DNA from: an uncultured Prevotella sp.
GTDB lineage: Bacteria; Bacteroidota; Bacteroidia; Bacteroidales; Bacteroidaceae
Direction of reading: 5' to 3'
NCBI GenBank assembly: GCA_900539625.1
Contig: UQCW01000006.1
Span: forward strand, 19,724 to 83,723
Length of the DNA stretch: 64,000 bases
Numbering within the stretch: position 1 is the stretch's first letter; each line of letters begins with the position of its first letter. The notes below the pieces were generated by a model. The model was given only the letters and a program-made list of their open reading frames with translations, ran no database searches and was not told the DNA's origin. Made by a program: the position numbers and the translations under genes. Positions 17,536 through 26,449 of the stretch are shown here, one piece after another.

Positions 17536-19335
17536 TCAGATGATTCGTATGCCGCCTTTGTCGGCGCTCGAAACCATCGAGGCGTAGGCCCGCAGCGATT
17601 TAGGCACTTCGCGCTTTCTCAGCAGTGGTCTCATCGGGCGTGCTGAGAGTTGTTCGTCGGTCAGCCGCACATTGATGGTGCGCGACGGTATGTCGATTTC
17701 GATGATGTCGCCGTCAACGATTTTACCGATGTTGCCGCCGGCAGCAGCCTCTGGCGAAATGTGGCCGATGCTCAGTCCCGATGTTCCGCCAGAGAAGCGT
17801 CCGTCCGTGATTAGTGCGCAGGCTTTTCCCAGGTGCCGGCTTTTAATGTAGGAAGTGGGGTAGAGCATTTCTTGCATGCCTGGGCCACCCTTCGGTCCTT
17901 CATGGGTGATGACCACCACGTCGCCAGCAACGACCTTTCCGCCCAAGATGCCTTCGCAGGCAGCCTCCTGAGAGTCGAACACTTTGGCTGGGCCTTCAAA
18001 ATGGTTGAGCGAAGCATCAACGCCTGCCGTTTTCACAACACAGCCGTCTTGCGCGATGTTGCCAAAGAGCACAGCCAGTCCGCCGTCTTTCGAGTAGGCA
18101 TGAGCAAGGTCGTGAATGCAGCCATCAGCGCGGTCGGTGTCGAGCGTTTCCCATTTTGTGTCTTGTGCGCCCATTTGTGTGCAGAAGCGTCCCGCTGGAG
18201 CACTGTGGTAAATGCGGTCGGCATCGGGGTCAATTTCGTTGCCCGTGATGTCATATTTCTTGACATCCTCTCCCAGTGTCTGTCCGTTGACGCGGATGGC
18301 AGAGAGGTCCAGCAGGTCCCCCTTGGCCAGTTCTCCCAGAATGCCCATAACGCCACCAGCGCGGTTGCATTCTTGGATGGAGAAGCGCTGCGTGTTTGGC
18401 GAGAGCTTACACAGACAGGGCACCTTGCGGCTCAGCGCGTCGATGTCGGCCATTTTGAAGTCAACGCCGGCTTCGTTGGCCACGGCCAAAAGGTGGAGCA
18501 CCGTATTGGTGGAACCGCCCATCGCGATGTCGAGCGTCATGGCGTTGAGGAAAGCCTGGCGTGTGGCGATGCTACGGGGCAACACACTTTCGTTGCCGTC
18601 TTCATAATATTTATAAGCGTTTCCAACAATCAGTTTGGCAGCGTCTTCAAAGAGGCGCCGGCGGTTGGCGTGCGTGGCAAGGATTGTGCCGTTGCCAGGC
18701 AGTGAGAGTCCGAGCGCTTCGGTGAGGCAGTTCATGGAATTTGCCGTGAACATGCCAGAGCATGAGCCGCAGCCAGGACAGGCGCGGTTTTCAATCTCAG
18801 CCAGTTCTTCATCGCTGACAGAGGTGTCGGCGCCTTTCACCATAGCGGTGATGAGGTCAACGTTTTCTCCCTTCCATTTTCCGGCTTCCATGGGGCCGCC
18901 GCTGACGAAGACCGTCGGAATGTTCAGTCGCATGGCGGCCATCAGCATGCCCGGGGTGATTTTGTCGCAGTTGGAAATGCAGACCAGGGCATCGGCCTTG
19001 TGCGCGTTGACCATGTAATCAACTGAATCTGCAATGAGGTCGCGCGAGGGGAGGGAATAGAGCATTCCGTCGTGTCCCATGGCGATGCCGTCGTCGATGG
19101 CGATGGTGTTAAACTCGGCGGCGTAGCAGCCGAGTTTTTCAATTTCGTGTTTCACCAGTTGGCCCACTTCGTGCAGATGCGTGTGTCCAGGAACAAATTG
19201 GGTGAACGAGTTGGCAATGGCAATGATGGGCTTGCCAAACATCTCGCGCTTCATGCCGTTGGCCACCCAGAGGGCGCGCGCACCGGCCATTCTTCTGCCT
19301 TCAGTGCTGAAGGCGCTTCTCAACGTATGTTTCAT
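17536..19335 (-). CDS. ilvD: Dihydroxy-acid dehydratase
   Basis: IlvD is an iron-sulfur enzyme that dehydrates dihydroxy acids to the 2-oxo acid precursors of valine and isoleucine. The 599 residues contain VCISNCDKITPGMLMAAMRL and ACPGCGSCSGMFTANSMNCL, which hold the cluster cysteines, and RFSGGTSGLSIGHISPEAA near the C-terminus. It is the first gene of the ilv operon, behind a well-formed promoter and a roughly 180-nt leader that carries a copy of the TAAGTAATGG motif. Confidence 0.96.
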   Translation of the reverse strand: MKHTLRSAFSTEGRRMAGARALWVANGMKREMFGKPIIAIANSFTQFVPGHTHLHEVGQLVKHEIEKLGCYAAEFNTIAIDDGIAMGHDGMLYSLPSRDLIADSVDYMVNAHKADALVCISNCDKITPGMLMAAMRLNIPTVFVSGGPMEAGKWKGENVDLITAMVKGADTSVSDEELAEIENRACPGCGSCSGMFTANSMNCLTEALGLSLPGNGTILATHANRRRLFEDAAKLIVGNAYKYYEDGNESVLPRSIATRQAFLNAMTLDIAMGGSTNTVLHLLAVANEAGVDFKMADIDALSRKVPCLCKLSPNTQRFSIQECNRAGGVMGILGELAKGDLLDLSAIRVNGQTLGEDVKKYDITGNEIDPDADRIYHSAPAGRFCTQMGAQDTKWETLDTDRADGCIHDLAHAYSKDGGLAVLFGNIAQDGCVVKTAGVDASLNHFEGPAKVFDSQEAACEGILGGKVVAGDVVVITHEGPKGGPGMQEMLYPTSYIKSRHLGKACALITDGRFSGGTSGLSIGHISPEAAAGGNIGKIVDGDIIEIDIPSRTINVRLTDEQLSARPMRPLLRKREVPKSLRAYASMVSSADKGGIRII

Positions 19336-19477
19336 GATTCTGTCAGGGTCCTTTCTTTTTGGGGGCGTTCAGGGGGGAAGTCGATTGAAAATCTGTGTAG
19401 CCTTTGGCGTGGTTCTGTCGGATGCAATTTATCACGCCGTGGCTGAAGGAACGCCCGTTGATGGAACTTTAATTCTT

Positions 19478-19492
19478 TTTGGCCATTACTTA
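19478..19492 (-). repeat. TAAGTAATGG motif in the ilvD leader
   Basis: Minus-strand TAAGTAATGGCCAAA, about 145 bp upstream of the ilvD start and downstream of the promoter. It opens a 5-codon frame (ATG GCC AAA AAG AAT TAA). No run of Ile, Leu or Val codons marks a classic attenuator peptide. Confidence 0.5.
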
Positions 19493-19523
19493 CGGTATGC
19501 CTTAAAATGGAGGCCTTGAATTG

Positions 19524-19554
19524 CAAATGTATATATTATTTCGGTAATGGCAAA
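19524..19554 (-). promoter_or_regulatory. Promoter of the ilv operon
   Basis: On the minus strand TTTG (19551-19554), 19 bp, then TACATTTG (19524-19531): an exact match to the Bacteroidota consensus. It gives a leader of about 180 nt before ilvD. The rest of 19336-19774 contains the lptC terminator and otherwise nothing recognised. Confidence 0.8.
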
Positions 19555-19717
19555 TAAAAAGATAGGGAAATGTTCGTTTTCTGTCTTTTTGATATTAGAT
19601 AACGTGCGCTCGTCTAATAAGCGCCTTAGATTGCTAAGTTGTCTTTACAAAAAAATGGCAGGAAATATCAGTTTGAAACTTTGGCGTGAAATAATAGTCT
19701 GGGAAAACAAAAAAAAG

Positions 19718-19758
19718 ACAGGAGGCAAAACAACTTGTCGTGTTGTCTTGCCTCCTGT
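19718..19758 (-). terminator. Terminator after lptC
   Basis: ACAGGAGGCAAAACAAC pairs with GTTGTCTTGCCTCCTGT (one mismatch). On the minus strand a long T run follows immediately. Confidence 0.88.
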
Positions 19759-19774
19759 TTCCTGTCTTTCACCA

Positions 19775-20467
19775 TTAATTATATGGTGTAACGGGTTGTG
19801 GGTTTTCTTTTTTCTTGATTGGTATTTCTCGCGGACGCACAACGGTGGTGGTGTCTTCTTCAACCTCCTCCGTTGTCGCTGCTTCGTCAGCGCTTCCGCC
19901 ATTGTCTTCTGGCATGGGCATGTATCCGCTGGTTTGCTTGATGTGGAACTCCGTCATGCTTTCGTTCGAGCGGAACCAGTTGCCCTTGATGTCGCGGTCG
20001 GGGGTTATGAGGTGGGTGAAGACGTCGGAAAAGATTTCGTGCCGTCCCATGTCCCAGTAGAGTTTCTGGGTGCTAACCGTGATGCCTTTCTCCATGTTTT
20101 TGATAAAGACCCGTCCGCGCAGCTCCCAGAGGTTCTGGTCGTAGCAGAAAGCCGTGTCGGCTGTCATGTATAGGTCCACGTGGAAGTTGTTGTCGTAGCG
20201 TTCCAAGAATAAGCCCTTTTGAAATTCCTGACGGGCGGGTTTCGTTTTGTCGAAAACGCGCCATTCTTCTGCAATCACTTTGTAGCGCATCACGCCAGAA
20301 TCGGAGATGACCTTCGATACGCCATAGGTCTCCATCACGGCCATAGAGTCGCGGTTGTGGATGGCCGAGCCAGTTGGTGGGGCATCGTTTCCGCAGCTGC
20401 CCAGGGCAGAGACAGAGATTGAAAGGATGGCCAGCGGGAAGGCCAGTTGAAGCAGGTGTCGTATCAT
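19775..20467 (-). CDS. lptC: LPS export protein LptC (lipoprotein-type)
   Basis: LptC receives lipopolysaccharide from LptBFG at the inner membrane and passes it to the periplasmic bridge. The 230-residue protein has a signal ending in ALGSC, a probable lipobox, and then the LptC fold region (YGVSKVISDSGVMRYKVIAEEW, MTADTAFCYDQNLWELRGRV, TQKLYWDMGRHEIFSDV). The C-terminal tail is Pro/Glu/Thr-rich (REIPIKKKENPQP). It is the last gene of a coaX-porin-lptC unit. A copy of the dispersed motif (19767-19781) overlaps its stop codon. Confidence 0.85.
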   Translation of the reverse strand: MIRHLLQLAFPLAILSISVSALGSCGNDAPPTGSAIHNRDSMAVMETYGVSKVISDSGVMRYKVIAEEWRVFDKTKPARQEFQKGLFLERYDNNFHVDLYMTADTAFCYDQNLWELRGRVFIKNMEKGITVSTQKLYWDMGRHEIFSDVFTHLITPDRDIKGNWFRSNESMTEFHIKQTSGYMPMPEDNGGSADEAATTEEVEEDTTTVVRPREIPIKKKENPQPVTPYN

Positions 20468-20566
20468 GTTAAGGTGTGTTCTCTTTAGGGTGGGTCTAAT
20501 CTTAAAAATCAGAATTTAGGTAGTCTGTATTTTTTATATTCTTGACCACTTGATTAGCTCCGCTTT

Positions 20567-21922
20567 TTATTCAACTTTCCACTTCATGAACCAGCGTTCG
20601 TTGAAGGTCAGGCCGATGCTGAAGCGCAGATAGTTTTCTGTTACCATGCCAGAGAATTGCGGTTTCACGCGCTCGTATTGCACGGCGAGGTTGAGGATGG
20701 AGCGGTTGTTTCTGTTGTTGATGATGGGGAGGCCGACACCGGCGCTGACGAGATAGTCTTTAGGGCCTTTTTGGCCGTTGGCCATGATGTATGGCGTGGT
20801 GTAGGAGAAGCCGAGACGATAGCGAACGCGGTCGCGCCAGTGAAGTCCTTCGGGGTCGCCGATGTATTCCGCGCCGACCGTCACCTTGTGCATGTCGGTG
20901 AAGTTGCCCTTGGCCGGCGTATAGTTCATGGCGGTGGTGGCCGTCTGGATTAGCGATGGGCTTTTCACCTTGCTCCATTGCTGCCAGTTGTAGTCGACAC
21001 CCACGCGCAGGCTCTTCTTGTAGGCCCATGTGAGACCAGCGCCGAAGCTGTGTGGCAGGGCGAAGGCGTTGCGGGCCACGATGGTGTCGCCGAGTGTTGC
21101 TTTGTTCTCAATCTTCTGGTCGTAGTAAACGGCGTTGGAATTGATGTTGTGTCCCAATCCGTAGGTCAGACCAAACACGAGGCTATTGTTTTTGTTGATG
21201 TCGTGCATCAGTTGCAGACCAGCTTCCAGTTTGTAGGTGCGCAAGTCGGCCGTGTATTGGCGGCGGCGTGAAGCGATGCTGCTTTCGCTGAAAGAGGCCA
21301 GCACCGTGTTGGTGACATCGCCCCAGACGTAACCGCCGTTGACACCGAAGGAGATAGGCTTGAACGGACGCCAGCCCACGCCGAGGTAAACCTCATGCAG
21401 ACCGCCGTCGCCACTGAACGTGTTGGTGCGTGTGATGTCGGGGTTCTCCGTCATGGGTTTACTGTCGCTTAGGTTGTAGCCGATGGTGCTGAAGGGCATG
21501 AGACCAAGCGACACGCCGAGGTTGCGCGAAGCGCGGAAACCCATTGCCAGATAGTCGTATGAGGAGTTGTGGGCGTTGATTTTCGTTCCGTTTTGCTCGA
21601 GGTTGGCATTTTGCATCGAGAAGCCGATGTCGAAAATGAAACTCATGGAGTCGATGGCGGAATACGACGCTGGGTTTTTCACGTTGAGCTCTTTGCCGTT
21701 GCGCATGGCTGTTGAGAGTCCAGCCATACCCTTGTTGAATCCTTGGGCGCGGTCGCTCAGGATGCCGAAGCCGTAGCGCGAATAGGGAGAGTTACTGCCG
21801 TTGGTTTGCGCCACAACGGCCGACGGAGCGCCTACCAAAATGGCTGCAGCGATGGCAACACTCTGCCAGTTGCGGCGAAAGCTGCCTGTCTTCTTATCTG
21901 TTCCTTTTTTCAGGATGTTCAT
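20567..21922 (-). CDS. Outer-membrane beta-barrel protein, FadL/OmpP1-like
   Basis: The 451-residue protein has a long N-terminus with a signal peptide (SVAIAAAILVGAPSAVVAQ) and then alternating hydrophobic/aromatic strands typical of an outer-membrane barrel. The mature start NGSNSPYSRYGFGI is common in Bacteroidota barrel proteins encoded next to coaX and lptC. The late segment with GAGLTWAYKKSLRVGVDYNW and the C-terminal FSIGLTFNERWF support a FadL-like barrel. The cargo is unknown. It lies between coaX and lptC, and the lptC context suggests a role in the outer membrane. Confidence 0.75.
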   Translation of the reverse strand: MNILKKGTDKKTGSFRRNWQSVAIAAAILVGAPSAVVAQTNGSNSPYSRYGFGILSDRAQGFNKGMAGLSTAMRNGKELNVKNPASYSAIDSMSFIFDIGFSMQNANLEQNGTKINAHNSSYDYLAMGFRASRNLGVSLGLMPFSTIGYNLSDSKPMTENPDITRTNTFSGDGGLHEVYLGVGWRPFKPISFGVNGGYVWGDVTNTVLASFSESSIASRRRQYTADLRTYKLEAGLQLMHDINKNNSLVFGLTYGLGHNINSNAVYYDQKIENKATLGDTIVARNAFALPHSFGAGLTWAYKKSLRVGVDYNWQQWSKVKSPSLIQTATTAMNYTPAKGNFTDMHKVTVGAEYIGDPEGLHWRDRVRYRLGFSYTTPYIMANGQKGPKDYLVSAGVGLPIINNRNNRSILNLAVQYERVKPQFSGMVTENYLRFSIGLTFNERWFMKWKVE

Positions 21923-22046
21923 GTCGTATGTATCTATTAATGGGTGGGGATTCAGAAAAGAGTTTGAAAAGGAAAGTCTGATTTCCTGTTTTGTTTTTGA
22001 ATGCCACTGTTGGTGTGGATGTAAAGTTCTAACTTCGGGGCTGGTG

Positions 22047-22772
22047 TCAGCGCATATAATTTAGCAAGAGCTTGTTTAATCCGCGTGCCACAAGATGGCT
22101 GTCGGTCAGGATGTTTTTTCGCAGTGCATCGCTGAAAGTGAAGCGGTCGCCTCCTGTGAGGAAAATGCGTAAGTCGGGGTGTCTTTTTTGCCAATGGCGG
22201 ATGCAGCCTTGCAGTTCATATCCGATGCCGCGCACCACACCTGCTCTGATAGCTGTTTCGGTGTCGTGGCCGATGTCGGGGGTGTCTCCGTCGGCTTCAA
22301 TCCGTGGCAGACGGGCGGTGCAGTTGTGCAACGCTTCCAGTCGCATTTCAACGCCTGGCGAAATGTTTCCTCCGAGGTAGTTTCCTGCGGCATCAACAAA
22401 ATCATAGGTGATGCACGTGCCGGCATCAACGACCAGCAGGTCTGTTTGAGGTTTCAGCGTTACAGCGCCGACAACGGCTGCCAGTCGGTCGGCTCCGAGC
22501 GTCTCCGGCGTGCGGTAGGCCACGGTGACCGGCGCGGGGGTGGTTCCCTTCACTTCGAGTACGGGGTAGGGGAGTTGCTTGAGCGCTTCCACGAGCAGGG
22601 GATTTTCTGCGGCAACGGAGCAGAATGCCAATCCTTCGGCTTTCTTCTCCTTCACCACGTTGAGCAGATGTTTGGCGTCTGTATTCTCGAATTTCTCCTC
22701 TCGCACGAAAGTCTCCCCATCAAATAGGGCAATCTTGGTGCGGGTATTTCCTATGTCTATCGTTAGATTCAT
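22047..22772 (-). CDS. coaX: Type III pantothenate kinase
   Basis: CoaX phosphorylates pantothenate in the first step of coenzyme A synthesis, and is insensitive to CoA feedback. The 241-residue protein has the ASKHA phosphate motif DIGNTRTKIALFDG at the N-terminus, GADRLAAVVGA, and VVDAGTCITYDFVDAAG followed by GGNISPGVEMR. The start is at MNLTIDIGNT rather than the longer frame to 22799. An excellent promoter lies about 70 bp upstream, and the porin gene follows 124 bp after the stop. Confidence 0.93.
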   Translation of the reverse strand: MNLTIDIGNTRTKIALFDGETFVREEKFENTDAKHLLNVVKEKKAEGLAFCSVAAENPLLVEALKQLPYPVLEVKGTTPAPVTVAYRTPETLGADRLAAVVGAVTLKPQTDLLVVDAGTCITYDFVDAAGNYLGGNISPGVEMRLEALHNCTARLPRIEADGDTPDIGHDTETAIRAGVVRGIGYELQGCIRHWQKRHPDLRIFLTGGDRFTFSDALRKNILTDSHLVARGLNKLLLNYMR

Positions 22773-22838
22773 GAATTTCAGATGGTTTGTTCTCCGCATT
22801 TACATTTTATTTCAATGGCGTAATGAACAAATGCGCTG

Positions 22839-22869
22839 CAAAGTTAGTACATGGTGGGCGAAGTGCAAA
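22839..22869 (-). promoter_or_regulatory. Promoter of coaX
   Basis: Minus strand: TTTG (22866-22869), 19 bp, TAACTTTG (22839-22846). Exact consensus with ideal spacing. Confidence 0.82.
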
Positions 22870-22964
22870 GTAAAAAACATTTTTTGTGTCACATGGAAGG
22901 GGCGTAATGCTGAAAAAAACGTTTCTGCAAGTTGTCGGCGTTGGAAGATTGGGGGTTAGGCGGT

Positions 22965-23010
22965 GCTAAGTAGTGGTAAATGGTTAACTTATTCTTTCGC
23001 CATTACTAAA
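22965..23010. repeat. Palindromic dispersed repeat, copy upstream of coaX
   Basis: Minus-strand TTTAGTAATGGCGAAAG (22994-23010) followed within 20 bp by CCATTTACCACTACTTAGC, a diverged inverted arm. The motif opens a 4-codon frame (ATG GCG AAA GAA TAA). Confidence 0.5.
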
Positions 23011-23063
23011 TCTGTGTTGGGGGGAATTACGAATCTCCGAAAGGAATCATACAGAACAAAAAA

Positions 23064-23092
23064 AAGTCCGCCACATTGTTTGCGGCGGACTT
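23064..23092 (-). terminator. Terminator after ppiD
   Basis: AAGTCCGCC (23064-23072) pairs with GGCGGACTT (23084-23092); on the minus strand a T run follows. Confidence 0.88.
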
Positions 23093-23130
23093 TCTATTAA
23101 GAGTGTATGTAAAAATATTCTTGGCTGTCT

Positions 23131-25392
23131 TTAGAACTTGTAGCGCTTATCGACAATCTTGGTCTTGTTTATCATGGCATCGAAGATGTTGCCCTGCTGA
23201 CCGAAGATGCGGCTGAGAGTAGCGCGTGAAGAAGCCATCATGGCAGAAGCAGCGTTGAATGTGCCGTTGACAGTCTTGTCGTTAACCTGAGCAAGGAAGA
23301 CGCCCAATGAGCCCTTCACGGCACCAGTGAACTTGCCTTTGGCGGTGCGTTCGATGGCACCTGCCAAAGCAGGTTCGAAGCTGCTCATCTGAGCCAGTGC
23401 GATAGAAGGCTGCGTGTTGATGTCAACGCCCTTGACTGCTTTTGCAGCGGCGATGGACTTGACGTTCTTCAGCTTGGCCATGATGATTTCGGCCTTCTTG
23501 TCCTGCATCACGAGCTGGCGGAGTTGGGCTTTCACGTTAGCGTTGTCCCAAGCGAGATAGTCGCCGTCGTTGATGGCTGAAACAGCAATGACGAGCAATT
23601 GGTCGCTGTTTTTGCCGCATTCAAAGTCGCGAGAAACTTCACCAGCCTTGGCTTCGTCGAATGCCCACATGAATGCCTGCTTGGCACCTTCACCGCCAAT
23701 GCTGTAACGGATGTTCATGGCTTCGGTGGTGCTGACGCTTGCGCGGTCAATCATGGTGTAGCCAGCCTTGGCGGCGTTCTTTTCGAGAGATTCAATCGTT
23801 GTGTTCTTAGCCAAGAACTCGTTGAGGGCGCGACGCTTCTCATTGTAAGTCTCGGTAGAGAACTTGATTGGATATTTCACAACGGCAATGTTGTACTTGG
23901 CAGAAGGAGCCTTTGTGCTGAGCACGGAGGTCACTACGTAAACAGGCTGTCCTTGCTGGTCGCTGACCGTGTAGTAGGCGATGGTGCCGGCAGACATCTG
24001 GCAGATGTCGGTATAGGCGCTCTTAGTGGTGTCGCCCTTGGCAGAAGCTTCTACGTAATACTTGGTGGCATTCCAGGTGGTGTCGCCCTTCAGACCGTAT
24101 TTCTCAACAGCGGCTTTAAATGTGGCATCCTTGGCCAATTCGCTGAGTGACTTGCCACCTTTGGCAGCAGCAACGAGCTGATCAGCGATTTTCTTGTCGC
24201 CAACGGCGAGCTGGCAAATCTGCATAGAGTCGGGAGTGGTTTTCACGCCGACGAGCTTGAAGGTTGAAACATACTGAACGCCATTGCGGTCCTTAGGTTC
24301 AATCTTCGTCTTTGACGTTGCGCCGACAGAGAGAGAGTCGATGGCTTCAACCACGTCGTTCATGTTGCTCTGTGTGTAAACGTCTTTCGGCAAGAAAGCG
24401 TTGTTGTATGGAACGTCGCTCTTTGCGCCGCGCATGATGCCTTCAACAGCTTCGCCTGTTGACACTTTGCGGAGCGTGTCTTCGAGGCTTTTCACCTGAG
24501 CTACGATGTTGCCCTGGTCTTTCGGGCTGGCAACAACCGTCACGTTGATCAGTTTCAGGTCGCGTGTTTCGCCGTGGAGACGATAGAGTTCTTTGCAGGC
24601 TTCATACTTAGCCTTCAGGTCGTCGTCAGAAATCTTGACTTCGTTGTCTGCAATGGCAGAGTAAGGCATGCTGGCAATTTCGAGGTTGCAGTTGGTGTTG
24701 TTTTCCTCGAAGTCCATCTTTGCAGAAATTGGGTTGGAGATGGCGCCCTGGGCGATGAGTCCCATGTATTTCTGTGCGAGCAATTCCGTTGGAATCTGGC
24801 TTTCGCAGTAGAGGCAAGCCTGCTTGATGTTGGCCAACATTTCGGCCGATTGCGGGTCTTGCTTCTGGAGTTGTGCCATCTGCTGGTCGGCCTGCTTCAT
24901 GAATTGCTTGTAGGCTTCGATGGAAGGCTGTCCCATATAGCGTGCCATGAGAAGCATGATGCGCTGTGCGTAGCTAACCTGGTTGAAGTTGGCCTGTCCG
25001 TATTGCATCATCTGTGCGAGTTGCTGCAACTCTTGCGGAGTAATGCTTGCCAAGGCGTTTTGGATGTCTTCCTTGGTGACGATGAGGCCGAGCTTGTCGG
25101 CTTCCTTAGCCAAAATCTGGTTTTGGAGGAACTTGTTCCACACCTGCTGGCGGATTTGTTCTTTGGCGTCGTCGCTCAAGTTGTCCAAGAGCAAAGACTG
25201 CACGTTTTCTTCATCGCGCACTTGTGCTTCATAGTTTTCATACGTCAGCTCTTGGCCGTTCACTTCTGCTTCCACGTTAGGGCGTGAGCAAGAGTTAAGG
25301 TCGGTGAGCGTAACAATGAAAAGCAAAAGGGCACCACCGATGACTGACATCAGCAACGCCGGTTTGTTTCTAAGTGTTTGTAATGCTGCCAT
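23131..25392 (-). CDS. PpiD-like periplasmic folding factor (SurA-N/parvulin)
   Basis: A 753-residue protein anchored by one N-terminal membrane helix (ALLMSVIGGALLLFIVTLT) with a large periplasmic part. Residues from about 40 to 180 (VNGQELTYENYEAQV, LLDNLSDDAKEQIRQQVWNK) resemble the SurA_N_3 chaperone domain of PpiD. Parvulin-like segments follow but are weakly conserved, so isomerase activity is uncertain. PpiD proteins assist folding of exported proteins at the SecYEG exit. The gene stands alone between a terminator and its own -7 box. Confidence 0.85.
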   Translation of the reverse strand: MAALQTLRNKPALLMSVIGGALLLFIVTLTDLNSCSRPNVEAEVNGQELTYENYEAQVRDEENVQSLLLDNLSDDAKEQIRQQVWNKFLQNQILAKEADKLGLIVTKEDIQNALASITPQELQQLAQMMQYGQANFNQVSYAQRIMLLMARYMGQPSIEAYKQFMKQADQQMAQLQKQDPQSAEMLANIKQACLYCESQIPTELLAQKYMGLIAQGAISNPISAKMDFEENNTNCNLEIASMPYSAIADNEVKISDDDLKAKYEACKELYRLHGETRDLKLINVTVVASPKDQGNIVAQVKSLEDTLRKVSTGEAVEGIMRGAKSDVPYNNAFLPKDVYTQSNMNDVVEAIDSLSVGATSKTKIEPKDRNGVQYVSTFKLVGVKTTPDSMQICQLAVGDKKIADQLVAAAKGGKSLSELAKDATFKAAVEKYGLKGDTTWNATKYYVEASAKGDTTKSAYTDICQMSAGTIAYYTVSDQQGQPVYVVTSVLSTKAPSAKYNIAVVKYPIKFSTETYNEKRRALNEFLAKNTTIESLEKNAAKAGYTMIDRASVSTTEAMNIRYSIGGEGAKQAFMWAFDEAKAGEVSRDFECGKNSDQLLVIAVSAINDGDYLAWDNANVKAQLRQLVMQDKKAEIIMAKLKNVKSIAAAKAVKGVDINTQPSIALAQMSSFEPALAGAIERTAKGKFTGAVKGSLGVFLAQVNDKTVNGTFNAASAMMASSRATLSRIFGQQGNIFDAMINKTKIVDKRYKF

Positions 25393-25486
25393 TTGTTTTT
25401 AGTATATTATTTTTATTTGTTTGTTTTCTGCAGGATGATTGCGTATGGCCGATAGACACCAACTGGCTACTTGACAATACAGCACG

Positions 25487-25494
25487 CAAAGTTA
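25487..25494 (-). promoter_or_regulatory. -7 box upstream of ppiD
   Basis: Minus-strand TAACTTTG, 95 bp before the ppiD start. No convincing TTTG sits at the -33 position. Confidence 0.5.
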
Positions 25495-25626
25495 TAAAAA
25501 AAGAGGAGATAAGGCATTCTTTTTGCTAAAAATATTCGGCTTGTATGGCTTTTCTGAGAAGGAAAGAGGTGGTTTTTGGGGTGATAGCACTCCTATAATA
25601 TATAGTTTCTGTGTCTGTACATGAAA

Positions 25627-25662
25627 AAGGCGGGCTTCTCCGCGTTGGAAAAGCCCGCCTTT
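25627..25662 (-). terminator. Terminator after the small beta-barrel gene
   Basis: AAAGGCGGGCTT and AAGCCCGCCTTT form a 12 bp perfect stem. A/T-rich flanks allow use on either strand; it lies 22 bp after the stop of the minus-strand gene. Confidence 0.88.
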
Positions 25663-25683
25663 CATTTGTGTGTGCGTGTTGTA

Positions 25684-26268
25684 TTAGAAGTTGTAAATCA
25701 AGCCAAATTTGAGGTTGCTGGTCTTGAAGTCAAAGCCAAAGCCCTTTTCGCCGTAAACGGATGGGATTGCGTCTTCAACGAAGTCGTCAAGGTCACCAAT
25801 TCCAGTTACTTTTACATCATCGTTGTCACGATAGCCCAAGAAGCCCATAGAAGCGATGAAGTCAACCTTCTTGCTCAAGCTAACCTTCACGCCCGGCTTG
25901 ATGCCAATCTGCCACTGGTTGAATGAGTCGCTCTTCCAGTCGCGATATTTAGCCTTGGCTGTTGCAAAGCCGAAGCCGCCATCGATGAAGAATGAAACAG
26001 GGCCTGCTTTTGCTACAGTGTAGCGAACGTATGGGTCAACTTCAAAGCCGTTGAGTTTAACGCCTTTATAATACTCGTGTGCGAAGCCAATGCTGAGGCC
26101 GAGGTCCCACTGGTCGCTGAGCTTATAGCCTAACTCAGGAGCGAGATTGAAGCTTGTGTGGTTGTCATCTGTGTTACGCCAAAGACCAACTTGACCACCA
26201 ACGTAAACTTGTGCGCTTGCAGCGAGGCTGCATACAGCAACGATCAGAGATAAGAATAACTTTTTCAT
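25684..26268 (-). CDS. Small outer-membrane beta-barrel protein
   Basis: A 194-residue protein with a clear signal peptide (MKKLFLSLIVAVCSLAASAQ) and a mature part starting VYVGGQVGLWRN. Alternating strands (YKLSDQWDLGLSIGFAHEYY, FFIDGGFGFATAKAKY) and a C-terminal aromatic (LKFGLIYNF) indicate an eight-stranded barrel of the OmpA/OprF-like or PF13505 type. No peptidoglycan-binding domain is present. It is flanked by its own -7 box and a strong terminator, so it is probably an abundant monocistronic outer-membrane protein. Function is unknown. Confidence 0.85.
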   Translation of the reverse strand: MKKLFLSLIVAVCSLAASAQVYVGGQVGLWRNTDDNHTSFNLAPELGYKLSDQWDLGLSIGFAHEYYKGVKLNGFEVDPYVRYTVAKAGPVSFFIDGGFGFATAKAKYRDWKSDSFNQWQIGIKPGVKVSLSKKVDFIASMGFLGYRDNDDVKVTGIGDLDDFVEDAIPSVYGEKGFGFDFKTSNLKFGLIYNF

Positions 26269-26311
26269 ACTTGTGTGTGTTTATGAGTTAAACGTATGTT
26301 GTTACTGGCTG

Positions 26312-26319
26312 CAAATTTA
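26312..26319 (-). promoter_or_regulatory. -7 box of the small beta-barrel gene
   Basis: Minus-strand TAAATTTG, 44 bp before the start codon. A TTTG lies 15 bp further upstream, somewhat closer than usual. Confidence 0.5.
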
Positions 26320-26449
26320 TATCTTTTGAGATAGCAAACCATAGCTGAGCGGAGAAAAATAGGGGGAATCGGAGTTTTAGGACAATTAAAAGGAAACTAA
26401 TGTGAGTTTTGAAGTTTTCTTTGATTGTTAATCGCCCCTTGAACTCCGA